A DNA stretch of 33,051 nucleotides from Pelargonium nanum. Taxonomy: Eukaryota > Streptophyta > Magnoliopsida > Geraniales > Geraniaceae. Made by a program: the position numbers and the translations under genes. The DNA lies in NCBI GenBank assembly GCA_036897485.1, contig JAYMTF010000597.1, positions 1 through 33,051 of the forward strand, read 5' to 3'. Positions 1 to 13,500 of this stretch are shown one piece after another. Every line of letters begins with the position of its first letter. Position 1 is the stretch's first letter. The notes below the pieces were generated by a model, which was given only the letters and a program-made list of their open reading frames with translations, ran no database searches and was not told where the DNA came from.

Positions 1-945
1 TTTGTACGTCTTATGGCATAGTTTGGTTTAATGAGAAGTACTTGCATTTTCACTTAAAAAAAATTAATATAAATATTTTTTTATAAATACTAATATACAA
101 TATGAATCTCCTTCAAAAAAAAATATACAATATGAATGATTATCTTATTCTATTTTAAATTAATTTTTCATTTGAATTACTATGCATTTTTAAAATAAAT
201 GATTATCTAAATTTGAAATTTAAAACTAAATTTATGAAATTATATTTAAAAGATTTTAACTAATCAAATTTAATACATAAATGAGAACAAAATAATGGGA
301 TGAAGACCCAATCAAGGTTGAGTTAAAAAAACTGGTATACACAATTAATTAATAGTACCAACCTCTCCTTTTCCTATTTCCATAGGTCATAACATATCAT
401 TGTTGAGAAATTAATCTATTTACAAAATACTAAATCTTCCAAAGACAAAAAAAATAAAATAAAATAAAATAAAATAAAATAAAATAAAAAATCATCCCAT
501 AATTGATCATGATTAAACCAAAGAACAATAATAAAAAGACTAAAAAGGACCATAATATTTACTTATTCCCAACTAACTCTGTTTCAACTTTCAAGTCAAC
601 CTTTATGATCATGTAAATAACCAAAGATAATCAAAAGAAAGGGCAAAAAAAAAACCCAGAATTGTGCCTCCACCAATTTTCCACTTCTACCCATTTTTTC
701 TTTCAATCTGCTGTTTCTGCTGCTGCAAATTTTCCATATCCAGTAAAAAAACTATCCTATGTATACATAACATACAAGGAGCCAATTTTTTTGCAGCAAA
801 AACTAATGCACATGAGTGGAGGAGGCTGAGAATGAGAATCAACCAAGATGTCTTGATCTATGCAAAAGGATATGGAGCTGCTCCTCCAAAATCAAACAGC
901 TCAACAATCATGATTAATGTTGTTTCGGTTGAGAGCGGATAATAG
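1..945. other. AT-rich flank downstream of EIN2
   Basis: No gene is supported here. The first 650 bases are very AT-rich with poly-A runs and a short pentanucleotide microsatellite. Roughly 650-945 lies directly past the EIN2 stop on the minus strand and probably contains its 3' UTR, but I could not identify a poly-A signal. A plus-strand open frame at 664-942 has no recognisable protein features and overlaps this presumed UTR, so it is not called. Confidence 0.5.
449..490. repeat. (AAAAT)n microsatellite
   Basis: About seven tandem copies of AAAAT are visible, flanked by A-runs. It is a simple-sequence repeat in the spacer downstream of EIN2, with no further function evident. Confidence 0.9.
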
Positions 946-3900
946 CTACAAACCATAAGGTGGCGCCAGTGTCGCGACTTTGCGTTGCTGCACGGGTCCT
1001 TCCTGAGCACCACCAGTTTTGTTAGATAGACGGCGTTTGTACCGCTTGAGGACGGATGCCAGATTCTCTTTTCCCTTCGGGAAAGCCACATCGCCCGCTG
1101 CAGTTCCTGTCTTGCCCTTTCGATAAGAGATTGCCATTTCCACGTCCTTGATTATTTCCAGAAGGGATGCGGCGTTGGTGCATTTTCCCCTCCCAGGTTT
1201 TGCAGCCGGGGGCAGCATTCCGTTTGAAATTGGTGGGCTTGACCTCTGCTGGTGACCTGCCGGGACTTGTAGGCAGAAGCACGGGGACATCGGAGTGCGA
1301 GGCTTTGAAAATGCCACTTCTACGATACCCTGTTCATGAGCATTCAATCAGCAAAAAAAAAATCATGGTTTAAGCACACCCACAGCCTGAACAGGCGCAC
1401 TCGACTTTGTAGTGACATGGACAATCACAAACTAGGACGTAGAGCGGGCTATTTGGGTTGAAAATACCTAACCTGAACCCGACTCGTGTGAGGGTTGCGG
1501 GTTTAAGCACACCCACAGCCCGAACAGGCGCACTCAGACTTTGCAGTGACATGGGTTGAGAATACCTAACCCGAACTCGACTCGCGTGTGGGTATACCAA
1601 TAAAATATGGGGGTTGACCAACCTGACCCACATCACCCGAAAATTGGTTAGGTCTATTATACGTGACCTCAACCCGCATAAATGTGGGTTGGATATTTTG
1701 GGTCCAGATTGCCAGTTCTACTAGGGTGAAAGAATGAAAATGTTGAACTCTGTGTGTGCGCGTACTATTTTCATAGGAGGACAATACCAGCACAAGTGCT
1801 ACCTAATGAGTAATGGCTATGAGAATGGCACTTCTCAAACCGAATATAGCAACAGTTGTGTAAAACCAAGCTATAAAGTATGGTTACTAACAATCAGAAA
1901 TTAATAGACTAGACATGAGCAGATCCGTTCAACATGAAATAGAGGAATTAACGGGTCAATGAAATTTACCTGAAGGCGATTAAGCACGTAAGTATATTTG
2001 CCCCATAGTTCTGGTCGGCTTTCCATAAGGGACAGATCAAGAATCCGATGAATGCACCAGACCCCAAAACTGACTATGAGATCTGCTCTCCAGATGCAGC
2101 CTTCCCCGCAGTTGGGAACTGAAGAAACTGAAGAACCGAACTTCCTATCAGAATATAAATACTGAGGCTCACCCGAGTAACCCACCCTACTCATCTCTCT
2201 AGTTTCAGCTTCACAAAGAAACCTTTCCCTTGACGCAACGCGGTCAATAAGGTCCTCGTCAGATCCATCGTTTTGCTTAAACAACCATTCAGAACCTTCC
2301 AACTTTAAGAGCTTCATTATACAAGTCCTGAAGGACTGAAGAAGCTTAGCCTCTGAATCTGCAGAAGTAGCTTCGTGAGCCATTAAACCTGACTTACTTC
2401 TAGTTCCTTCACTACCTTTATCTGCCATGCCAAACTGCTCAAAAGGTTGTGTAGACCACAGCGATCCTGTGATTGGTCTAGAATTTAACTTCAAGGAAAA
2501 TGCGTCCCTGCAAGCGTTAGATTGTGAGAGTTCATTATATGCTAGAGGAGCCCCCGTCCTCAATCCAGTATTTGAATACATTGATTGTTCGTACTTTCTT
2601 CCAGCAACAGATGATTCAAATCCGGGAGGTGCCACACCCCACCTAGCAACCTTCTCAGCTTTATATTGATCCCGAATTGGAACAACAAGTCCTGAAATAT
2701 CAGGCAGGCTATGGTACTCCTTTGTGTTAGCCACATTATTAGCGGGTGCAGACTGTAACTGACTGTTTCTAGCTGCTGAGAGGTTCTGAAAACCCGAGGC
2801 TTGAATAGAGCCCGCACCATTTTGCAACTTCTGCCCCATTGCGAAAGCATTTGACTCCCTGTAGTTCACAGGACCCAAAGATGGGGATTTAGGAACCGTT
2901 TCCATTGGACTATCTTTAACACCCATACGACTGAGATAAGATGCGATCTGGTAACCATGCACAGTCGCTGGTTGATAATCAAAACTTTCAGAAGATGGCG
3001 GAATTCGCATACTAGAATATCGTCTCTCACCAGCATCAAAAGCATTGTGACTGGGATTCTGACCGTAAGCATCCAATAGCTGCATATGGTTGGACCGCAT
3101 CATAGAGGATCCCCGTTGAACTCCATATGATGATTCTATGCTACTCTGCACCCTCTGCAGCTTCGGTGGGTCATATAAACTTGAATTGACTAGAGAGTCG
3201 GATCCTCTTCCTCCTACAGATGGGTTGTATCCAGTAAATTCTTTCCCAGAATTGTCGACCTTCTGTGAGGAAGTGGTAGACTTTGAATCTGCTCCTAGCA
3301 GTACATCCAGTTTCTTAGCCTTCGCCTCCTGCGTTGCTTGGCCATGGAAATCAAACAATTGTCCCCAAAATTCATCGAGGGCGGCAGCTAATTGACGCCT
3401 TGCAGCACGCCCTAATCCTGCTAACCTTGACAGGCTACCAGCACCGGTCCCACCATCATCACCTCTTCCACCGAGACTCCTAAACGATCCCGGACCGTCA
3501 GACGCCAAAGATTGGGTGCTTCCAGAAATTCCCTTGGATGAATCTTCAGGCTCCCATGTATCTCCTTCATATTCATCCTTTCCCGTCTGTAAATCTCCCT
3601 CTACTTCTACAGTCTTTTCAACTGTGCCCATCGGTTCAGCCTTCACATTCCTAGTTTCCAGCAATTCACCATCTGTAACTGCACCAACAGTTGAAGTTGG
3701 GACTGGCTGTACAGAAGATGCTGATTCCTCAGGATTGACTACATGGGGATGGGGAAATGATAGATTTGACTGATTTTCCTCACTGGTAGTCATATGAACT
3801 TCCTGATCAGTCTCCATGATTGTCTCAGGCAAATGAATGTCAAATTTCTCAGCAGGGCTATCAGAGCAAGTCTCGAAGGACTTATCTAATTCCGTTACTG

Positions 3901-6652
3901 GTTCCAGCTTCTGAATAGGTTCCTCTACATGGTGGTAACTAGGTTCTCTGAAATCACTTTCCTCTCTCTGAGTGAATGTCTCAGGTACAGCTTGTTGTAT
4001 ATCCCAGTTCCATGCCTGATCCTCCAATTGGGAAGTCGCAGATTTCAGCGGAGTAGCCGCTAACCAAAGCATCATACAAAGTGACGCAAAAGCGATGATA
4101 AGAAGTCCTATATAAGAGGCAGTTGTACTATTCCCCATGTCCCACCTCAAATTGTTTACCCAAACACTATTCCCAAACATCATCTCAGCCACAAATACAA
4201 TATTTAAACCGAGCATGCCAATAAAAGTGATCAGGGCTACATACTCCAATATCTGAGAAATTTTGAAGGCGCCCATTATTGATCTTGACGAAGCAACCCG
4301 GAAAAGGGGGATTACAGCAGATGGGAGTAGCAGAGCTACCATAACCTGCGTGAATATAAGCAATTGATACATTCCTTCGGCTCCTGAAGACCAGACACAG
4401 TAAAGAGCTGGAACAATGGTTACAATTCTGATTGTAGCACGATGGAGCCAACCAGGAATGCCCATTCCAAAGAAATCGTGCAAGAGTAATTCTCCAACAA
4501 GATTCCAAGTTAATGCTATGATCTGATCAGCAAAACACAGAAGCAATAGTGATGCTATGGTAGCAACTGGACTGCTAAATACCTGTATAAAGCGAGGGAA
4601 ATGGAACTTGATTAATATCCAGCAGCTTGATAGGCAGACTATATGGCATCAAGACAGGATCACAAAAAACCATCAGGAATGATCAGTTATGAAAAAAGAA
4701 AACAACCTGCTCCATCAGTAACAAAGGATCTTGAAAAGTTCCAGTACCATAGAACCCATTCGCGGCTGAACTCATCAGGACATAACTCACCAGGTAGATG
4801 CCACTATATGCACATACGATGGAGAAAAAATGATTATGGAACAAGGCACCCTTGGCTACATGAGGCTGTTCCTGATGATTCTGCAAGGATGAAGTAAAGA
4901 AGGTTGGCAAACAAAAATACTACGGTTTAATTATGAAGTGCATAATCAAACCTGACTGACCTCCTTGCCGGTGAAAAATAAAACATTTCTATTCTAGAAT
5001 CAAATCTACTAAAGTATAAATAATTAAAATAAAAGATAATATTTTCTCTCTAACACTGACTTCATGCCTAACTATCTTTAAATGAAAATGAAAATGGCTC
5101 CAATTAGGTATATTTGTTTTGTTGTACTGAGCTAACCAAGCATTTATGGCATCATCAACATTTTCTAAAACCTTAATTGTTTTTGTTCCAAGTCAAAAAT
5201 TCAAATAGAAACAAAACTCTCAGATAGATAACAACATAATTGAGCGTTACTAAGAATATTCCTAAAGAGGACCAAGGGAGCACAGACATGCACGCACGTA
5301 CACACATGTACATTTTCATGACTAGTCACTGTTGTGCACACAAATCCAAAGAGTGAGGGTTAAAAGGAAGAGAATGAAGGTATATGGCACCTGGAGGTCC
5401 TGGACAATAGCAGAATGGAGGTAAAAATTGTGAGGCATAATATTTGCTCCAATGAGACTCATGAGGGTGAGTGCACTCTCCCCATTGAACTTCGTAAGCA
5501 TCCCATTCGTCGAAAGAGGGATTTCTGGTTGACTGATGAGCACTCCGAGAAAATAGGACAGCAATATAAAGCCTGCCATGCCTACACATAAATGTTTCGC
5601 CTTGCTGTTGTCCTGAAAAATATAGTCTGATTAAATTATTGAAGATATTGCAAAGGTGAGAAAGCTAGAATAATGGAAATAACAAGGCCTACCAGGAAGG
5701 TGGCAAAAAGTGGATATAAAACTGCATCAACAACGGTCAAAAAGACACAAGTGAACAAGTCTACTCCAAATAGAAGATTAAGCCCAAGCGCCAAACCGAG
5801 AATCTAACAAAATTAGAACAATATATGTCAGAATAATAACACAATAACTCTGCTTAATTTATCAAGATTGTGCTTGAATCGTATGTTTTAGTGTCATTTG
5901 AGAAAGACAGGCCGAACCCAATTGATAAGTTTAAACATGATTTCAAAAAACTGGTCTATACCGTAAATGAAGAAAGAGTAATTACCATACTAAGGTCTGA
6001 CAAGATCATAGAAAGCTCTGTTTGAACACCTATGAACATACAAGTGCACTTGTCGTACTCATCACTGCAAATCTACACCATCGACAAGGAAAATCAGCTG
6101 TTAGGGAGAGAGAGGAAGCACCAGATACCAAGTTCTACAAATGGGCCAAGTTAACACACGATTGCCACTGAATATCTTTTTTTCCAAAGCCTCTATTCAA
6201 GAACAATGTATTACAGAAATCTGACTCTTTTTTTGTGAAAAAAATATATACTCATAATTCTCAAGCTTGGAGAAGGTTCAGAGAATACAACAATTAATAA
6301 CAACTACGACAACTATAACCAGGGCATGATTATGGAAATGAACTAAATATATATATGATGACTTCCTAATAAGTAGAACCATGAAACAGAGAGGGAGTGA
6401 TACCTGAGCCAGATTCCTTCCCGTGACAAGAGCAATCCGAGCTGACAAGTACTGGCATAAAATAGCAGCAACATTGAAAACAAACATCACTGCAATGAGA
6501 CCCGATCCGAAATGGGCACCACCTTCAATAGTTGCAGCCCATTTTCCGGGATCGACATATCCAATTGCAACCAAAAGCACAGGTCCAACAGTAGGAAGCA
6601 GGCGATAAAACACACTTGGTAAGCCGCTACCATTCACAATTTCCGCATCCAT
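946..6652 (-). CDS. EIN2: Ethylene-insensitive protein 2 (EIN2), seven coding exons
   Basis: EIN2 is the central ethylene-signalling protein. It sits in the ER membrane with an Nramp-like domain. In Arabidopsis CTR1 phosphorylates its C-terminal half, which is cleaved and moves to the nucleus and P-bodies. Coding exons (minus strand): 6652-6404, 6072-5986, 5803-5693, 5612-5391, 4880-4707, 4582-1970 and 1329-946. All introns are GT-AG in phase 0, giving about 1279 residues (Arabidopsis: 1294). The start [11 protein letters not shown] matches the family N-terminus. Residues 1 to about 463 hold the membrane domain, with [17 protein letters not shown] near the start. The rest is the cytosolic CEND, with [28 protein letters not shown] and [17 protein letters not shown] basic nuclear-localisation motif, KRYKRRL, lies at about 1247-1253. 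The fifth exon reads FYGTGTFQD, about four hydrophobic residues shorter than the Arabidopsis version as I recall it. The frame is intact throughout. Confidence 0.97.
1369..1700. repeat. Duplicated repeat in the last EIN2 intron
   Basis: The 640-bp last intron of EIN2 (1330-1969) contains two related blocks, about 1369-1494 and 1502-1594. Both begin TTTAAGCACACCCACAGCC and share the later segment AATACCTAACC. The first block has about 35 extra bases inside. The following 100 bases keep the same word style (acccg, gggttg), which is common in plant hAT-like non-autonomous elements. The repeat stops about 40 bases before the exon 7 acceptor, whose T-rich tract is intact, so splicing should be preserved. 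The element family is an inference. Confidence 0.6.
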
Positions 6653-8290
6653 TTTTAAAATTCAAAATTCACACTAATTGCAGGTACCAATGCAGTATGA
6701 TACCTAAACCCGACAGTTCCAAGCAACTAAAGAACCTCCAAATAAGTACCAAGTTAAACAAATTACATGATTGCTGAATGCTACCGCATTTTCAGAGGGC
6801 GGTCGCCACAATTCACAAATCATTCAAGCGGAGACACACTGTGTCTGCAATTAACCATAATTATAGACAATGGAGCCGGGGAATGTACTGTAGACCCAAA
6901 ACACTTTGATAATGGAAGTCTCGCAGGTCTTTGGAACACTTTCTGACTCGCCCGCATCAAACCAAGCTTCTGCTCAGTAAACAATCTGCTGCACAATAAT
7001 GACGATCATATGAGACTTGAAAACTAGCTGTGATCAATCATCAGGTACCAATCCGATGTGTCCAGTCAAATCTACTTGAATATTATTCCTGAGTGATTTT
7101 AGTACCTCTAATGAAACTCCAGATAATCAATAACAGATTGACCGAATTCTTGTAAAACTTGAGCCAAGAAATTGAAGAAATTGAATTACAGAGCAAAGCT
7201 ACCGAAGACTCTCAAAATGGAAATCAAGCAAACCGTCCGTGACTTCTTCTGACCCCACCTTCAGCATCTGTCCTGATTCAATGAACCACAAAAGTATTCT
7301 ATTAGTAAAACATAGCAGCATTAGACAAAACATGGTCAACTAGTAAAATACATAATTGAAGTCCAAACATCAACATTCATAAACACGGATACAAGGCAAG
7401 ACATAACTTCTCAAACCAACAAACAAATGCGGCACAAGTCATTCAAATTAAGAAATTCCGTACAGAATCTCCTCATTCCCATTACAGCTTAAAGTAGCAA
7501 AAAGTCCACATTGACACATTTCAATCAGAAATCACAAAAGTAGAAAAACCCATTTAGTCAACACCAATTATTATCACTCCCTCACTGCCACCATGATCAC
7601 AAATCAAAACACAATACAATAATGAACAATCTCAACCAACTAGCTAAGCAACACACTAAAATCAAACAGAACAGCAACAAAAGGTCAAAGATAATAATCA
7701 AATAACAAAACCCATCAAAATTAACAAACAGCTAACCCAAAACAAAGCTCAAAACCCATCTCAGATCTTCACAGAAACCACAAAACCCAAAAACCCAAAA
7801 CCCTACAATCCAATCCAAAACAACCCAATTCAGAGAAAAACCCAGAAACCGCCGTCACGGATCTGAAGAAGCAGAAAGAAACCACAACTCCACAAACCCA
7901 TTTCGCACGCGTGTCAAGTACGATAGTACTCCAAATCGCAACAAAAATTAATAAACAAACAAAAAGGTGCTTGTCCGTACACACCCATCTATGGGGAAGC
8001 GAAATTAGGGTTTGTGAAAAAATCAAAATTCGAAACCATTTTCACTGATTTTTTTTTGTACCTCTTGGGGTTGGAGAGAGCTCTGCTCTGCAAGAACTCT
8101 CGGTTTCGTTCTCATCTGCAAGAAACCTCCAATTCCAGAGATAGATGGATAGGTAGATCAGGAGCTTTAAAGAAGACACGAGTGAAAAAGTTGATTTTTT
8201 TATCAGTTACAGAGACGGGAAGAGAGAGAGAGAGCTGATGGGTTTTTGGCTTTGAAGCTATCCAGAGAGAGAGAGAGAGATGGAAGTGAA
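6653..8290 (-). other. EIN2 5' leader with probable non-coding exons
   Basis: This stretch lies between the EIN2 start codon and the TATA box, with no long coding frame. Plausible leader exons on the minus strand are about 8290-8062 (donor AAGAG|GTACAA), 7272-7106 (acceptor GAATCAG, donor TTAGAG|GTACT) and 6988 towards the start codon. The last has a tandem acceptor GTGCAGCAG, and a further possible splice lies near 6710-6683. The first exon is CT-rich in transcript sense, seen as GA runs at 8222-8281 on the plus strand. Leader introns are known in EIN2 genes, but these boundaries come from splice signals only. Confidence 0.5.
6820..6957 (-). promoter_or_regulatory. Candidate 45-codon upstream ORF in the EIN2 leader
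   Basis: On the minus strand an ATG at 6957 opens a 45-codon frame starting MRASQKVFQRPARL and stopping at 6820, about 170 bases before the EIN2 ATG. It lies inside the proposed third leader exon, so it would be translated ahead of EIN2 if that exon is kept. I know of no conserved peptide of this sequence. Its role as a translational control element is an inference. Confidence 0.35.
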
Positions 8291-8315
8291 GAGTAGAGAA
8301 AGGGTTAAATATGTG

Positions 8316-8324
8316 TTTTTTATA
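8316..8324 (-). promoter_or_regulatory. TATA box of EIN2
   Basis: The minus strand reads TATAAAAAA here, followed about 30-40 bases downstream by a pyrimidine-rich leader with CTCTCT runs. This is the usual layout of a plant core promoter and puts the EIN2 transcription start near 8285-8295. Confidence 0.6.
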
Positions 8325-8476
8325 GCTACAAAAAAGACAGACAGTTAACGTTTTCTCTACTTTTTTTATTTTTTCATTATCTTTTGTTTTCTTTTCTTTT
8401 CTTACATTTGACAATTCACTTTTTATTTGTATTTTTTTCAACTTGTCTTTATTTTATTTATTGCTTTCGTCCGCAC

Positions 8477-9083
8477 CTCGTTGTGACGAGTCCTAAGTTG
8501 ATTCAATCGTCAATCGCTAATTTGATTCGAATAGTCGTAAATAAATTGTTGATGTATTTTACGTAGACAATAAAATATGCATGGATTTTGTTTTAGTAAT
8601 TAAAGATGTGTTTGAGGTGTTAGAGAAAAATTTTATATTTGTAAATTAATTAATGTGTCAATTAAATACTGATCGGTGCAATTATGTTTTAGGATACCCA
8701 ACGCGCGTTCATAAAATGTGAGATCCACACGCTTGTGTTACTTTTATTTTTTTTGGTTTTATATTCCGTTGTGGTGAGTCGTGAGTTGATGCAATTGTTA
8801 ATCCTTCTTTTTTTTAGAGAGAGAAGAAAATGATTATACTATTGTGATTTTAGAAAGAGTTTGAATTAACGTATATGATTAAAAAAAGAATTGTTGATAT
8901 ATTTCACGCAAATAGTTGGATTTGCATGAAATTTTGTTTTGATATTTGAAGATCTAATTGTCGTATTAAGAAAATGTTCAAAATCACAAGTTATTTAGTG
9001 TGTTAGTTCAACTTTGATCAATACATTTTTGTTATCATATCTCAACGTGTGTGTGTAGAATGCGAGGTACACGCGCTTTTGTA
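8477..9083. repeat. Diverged tandem duplication of about 290 bp upstream of EIN2
   Basis: Two blocks, about 8477-8741 and 8765-9083, share a common order of words: a start near TCGTTGTGACGAGTC versus CCGTTGTGGTGAGTC, then GAATTGTTGATGTATTTTACG versus a TTGATATATTTCACG form, GATTTTGTTTTA-like words, ATCAATAC/ACTGATCGG-like words, and an end near GATCCACACGC versus GAGGTACACGCGC. Divergence is substantial, with indels, so the duplication is old. It lies immediately upstream of the EIN2 promoter. Confidence 0.6.
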
Positions 9084-12000
9084 ATGAAATCATGTATTTA
9101 AGATTTTGATAATATAACCCTTTTTTTCAACTAGTAATTAAAACCTTATAGCTAAGTGATCAAAATTCATTTCGTCTTAACATCCGCTAATATGATTGAC
9201 GTTGGCATGTATAAGTCAATAACATGTTATTTAAATATTTCATTAATGGAATATAATTTTAATTTTATCAACTAACTTTTATAGTGTAAAAGAATATTTT
9301 TTTTAAATATGTAAAAGAGTAATTTAATTGTTGGGTTTTACAATGAACTATTAATATATATATTTATAAAATATTTTGTGTCGCGACAACATTAGACAAT
9401 TTTAGTATCTTAATTTTATTAATTTGTTTATCGTATATTTAAAAATCTCACGTGATTATCAACAATGTAGTAATTTTGTCTCTCCGAATAATCTCGATTT
9501 ACGAGTGTTGAATTCGTAGTCTAAACCGTTGAAGTCTTTTCTACTTAAAAACATTTTCCGTGGTTCATTGTATATTATCTTAACAAAAGTAATTATAAAT
9601 TTATAATTAATTTGAAATTGAGTAATAAATATGGTTATTTATAGAATAATTACATTTCTTCCATTTGGTCAATGTTTGTTACATATAATTTATTTTGTTA
9701 CCGTTACAAATATTCTCTGTTATTATTATTATCACACTAATCATGTGTCTATTTTTGTTTGGTTAAGAATTATTTATTTCCTTTGTTTATATTATATTTA
9801 CATACTAATTATTTGTCTTGTTTTCTTGTTTGTCAAAGATGATTATTTTCCATTTGTTGTCCAACATTAATATTGTCTCATAATGCTATGTTTGTCACAA
9901 ATAATTGTTGTAGGAACATTGCATTTAGCCAATTTTGCCAACAAAAATAATGAATTGCTTAATTCAATGAATTTATGACAATTTAATAGAAGAAAATTCA
10001 AATTATTTTTAGTGGGAATGAATTTAATTATTTATGTACTTTGAATTTAACTCACTTTCTTCTTTTTCTTTTATAAGTTTTCAGAACCCAAAAAGTGAAT
10101 TTTCGTTGCAACGTTTAATTGTATTTCAAACATTAGCGAGTTATATGTAATGCGGAAAAGTTTAATCATAACAAAATTGAGTCATATAACAAATAAAAGT
10201 TTGGTACCCATTTTGTTATTTTTTACTTGTTCAAATAAATCATTTTGACAAGTAATTGTCATGTTAAGAATTATATGATTTTTAAATAATCTTTATTCTT
10301 GTTAATTTTTTAACAAAATAAGTTAAATGATTAACTTGAGTCCAACTACATAAATATGAACCAATTTGATTTTTTTTTCTATAAAATGTCAATGTAAATT
10401 GAAAAAAAATAATTGTTATTAAAGAATAATCTTACAATTATATTAGGAAAATGTTACATTTTAGTCATCAAACTATCTTTTTCTTTCGAATTGGTGCCCA
10501 ATATGATCCTTATACTATTCACATTGTTTTAGTTTAATCACAAACTATGTTATTTGGCTTCAAATTGGTCTACTCCGGACTAAGTCGTTGAATTAGGTTG
10601 ATGCGGCAATTTTATGATGATATAACAATCACATGGTGCATAAGTTATCTAATTTTACTTATGAGACCAATTTGAAACAAAATTGTATAATCGAGCGATA
10701 TTGTCGCCACTTAAATCTTGTCCCTTGACGATAAAATTTTGCTCTAAAATTGTATCATTTGTAAATATAACTAATTTAAGTGTCATCTAATTTGCTTTCA
10801 ACAAAAGTAAATAAATTGCATATGTGGCAACAATAATTTTCCACTAAAGAAGTGGAGCAGTTGTTGATTAAACAAAAGAATATGTCCAACAGCAAGTCTT
10901 CGAATTGGGATTGGAAATAAAAAAAATTAGAGAAGGATCAAGCAATTATTGAAGCATATAAATAATAAAAATAATAAAAAGAAATCAAATCCTTCAAATT
11001 ATTAAATCAAAGACAATCTGTCACATGGGCCTAAATGATATATTCAAAAAATAAATAGAATTAATAGCCTCACTTATTATGTAATATATTCAAAACAAAT
11101 AATTATATCAATTGGTCACAAGTTGTAAAATATTTTATATAAATTACGGGGACAATGATGGAATAAATTCAAACTCAATAGCGGGATATATTATTAGAAA
11201 TTTCATTTTCATTGTTGGGACATAAATTAAAAATAAGAAGGAGAAACATGAAACGAGAAAATAAAAATATATTTTAGAATCCTCATTTCTTCTATAACCT
11301 ATATTTATATGAGTCAAGATTCACATGAAAATATTTAAACGAGCTACTCAATCCAATAATCAATCACATCGAACTTTAAAACATCACACTTTACAAATAG
11401 CAAATAAAGCAAATAAATTTCAAATTTATCTATCACAACTACTAAAATTATTACTAGCAAAATGAATAAATATTATAATATGTGTATTTTTATTCCATGG
11501 CCACATTCATTTAAATGCATGTTTTTATATAAAAAAAATGCATGTTATTATGATAAAACACAAAACAAACATCTTCACTCCATCACAGTGCATTGAATAA
11601 TCAACAAACAAATGTAATAAAGACAAACATTATAAATTGGAGTAATTTATTGACATGCATATTTGTATTATATAGGAACTTTCCTCCAATTTACAACTTT
11701 GTACAAATAAGTATGAAACACGAACAATATATATTTTTTTAAATCTACTTACGTGAAGTTTAGTCATTAATTTTATGAAAAGTAACGCGACAATCTTTGT
11801 TAGCGTGACTTTAAACCAATCCAATTTCGCCTATACTTAATTGACATTGATCAATTGTTGACTGACTTTAACCATCATTAACCAAATAATATTTTCATAA
11901 GTCAACACTAGTCAATGTCGATCAAAGTCAATTAACACCCATCTAAGTTTATTCTAAAGTTGCGTCAACAAAAATTGACACTTCACTCACACGTGAACTA

Positions 12001-13500
12001 AAATTTATAACTAAATTGTCATGCAAGTATACCTTAACATAAAAACATAAACACCATTAGTGTTTGAAACTTATTTATACAAAATTGACATAGTTTATCG
12101 ACATATTTATACAAGATTTATCATACGTAGTAGACATATCTATATATTTAATTAGAATTCATGCATAACAAATATGCATGTCTTTAATCTATTGAAACAA
12201 TAAAATAATTTTAATAATATTTTAAAGATAACTCATTAAATTCAGAACAAATAGACAATTTAATTGTTTGGTCCATTCCATTATCCAATTATGGAAATAT
12301 ATAAAGAGATAGCTTACAACTTTACCATTTTTGGTATGGGCACCACTATTTGGAGGGCTCCTTATTCCTCATATGTCACCATCCAAATTTAATTATTTAT
12401 TTACTCTGTAAAATTTAGTTGTAATGGCATGAAATTATTAGTTTATTACAAATTTACAACTAACAAATAATATATATGAATAAATTATAGTAAAAAAAAT
12501 GAATATATATACACACACATCAATTTAAAGCGACATTTATTTTATTAGCTATCACGTTAATCTAAAGATCAAATATATATGTTTGAAATATTACATTTTT
12601 TTCTTCTTAAACGGGTGAGTCAATATACAAGCTCCATGAACTGTTTATGACTCATTTAATCAAACGAGTTAGTTAAACATATGAGTTAGTCAACACAAAT
12701 TCGACACTATCCCGATTTAATTGAATTTAAATCCACGGTTCACGACCGAATTTATCAATTCAAACAAGAACTATTTTTATTAATTATAAAAATTAAAAAA
12801 TTAAAGACTGAAATGCTAAGATTATCAGAGTCAGCACTCTCTCAGCAGTTCATGCACCAACCTACGATTCTCTTGAAGCATATTAATTAATTAGTTAATT
12901 TATAATTAAATCATAACTTAATTTTGTTTTTAACAATAAGATAAAGAAGCAATGTGACATGTAAATACACAGATCGAAGCAACCAAACAATTCTGAAACA
13001 AAACAGTGAACACATTCAATGAACAGTGATGGTCCAAACACATTAAATTTGAAAATAATATTAACTACACATTTATTTTATATTTATTAATTGATTTAAA
13101 ATGAATTATTTATTTATATTATTTTCTGGCCATTGAAGCTACAGTTCACGAAGCTGCCAAGAATCTAGCCTTTGTGAAATTTTTGTTTACTAGATTGATA
13201 TTTTTGGGGCATTGTAGCTTAGAACACACCATCTTTTGATTTTTATAGTTTGATTATTTGAAAATAATGTGATTCATTGCATCTTATGTTAAAAGTGTCA
13301 TTACCAATTTAAGTTCTTCAATTAAATTCTTTCTATGTTTTTAATAAAATAATTAGTTGAGTGATTTAATTATTCGGACTAAGTGCATGTGTATAGTACG
13401 AGTACGAGCCATTTTATTTCGAAATTACCTTATCATAATTGTGTGAAATCATAAATAAGTATACAGTTATGCTACCGATAAAATCATGATCTAAAACAAC
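9084..13500. other. AT-rich intergenic spacer
   Basis: About 4.4 kb of strongly AT-rich sequence contain no supported gene. The open frames here are short and low in complexity. One candidate transposon remnant (about 10444-10740) is listed separately. Around 11840-11935 there are several TTGAC-type words on both strands, resembling W-boxes, but in AT-rich DNA this is weak evidence of regulation. Confidence 0.6.
10444..10740. mobile_element. Candidate non-autonomous DNA transposon remnant
   Basis: The block opens with words of the type 'ttttagtcatcaaactatc' and 'atgatccttatactattcac', then 'caaattggtctactcc'. These phrases are typical of a widespread class of plant repeats (MULE- or MITE-like ends reading 'aaatggtccctcaact'). 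Similar words recur at the right window edge (32930-33051). No clear terminal repeats or target duplication could be delimited, so the boundaries are approximate. Confidence 0.4.

Noticed and set aside
4707-4760. EIN2 exon 5 reads FYGTGTFQD, about four residues shorter than Arabidopsis
   Set aside because: This stretch also varies in length in other EIN2 proteins I recall, and the frame is intact, so it is not treated as a defect.
9631-9870. 79-codon plus-strand frame rich in Ile, Tyr and Phe
   Set aside because: It reflects AT-rich composition, with no homology, promoter or splice context.
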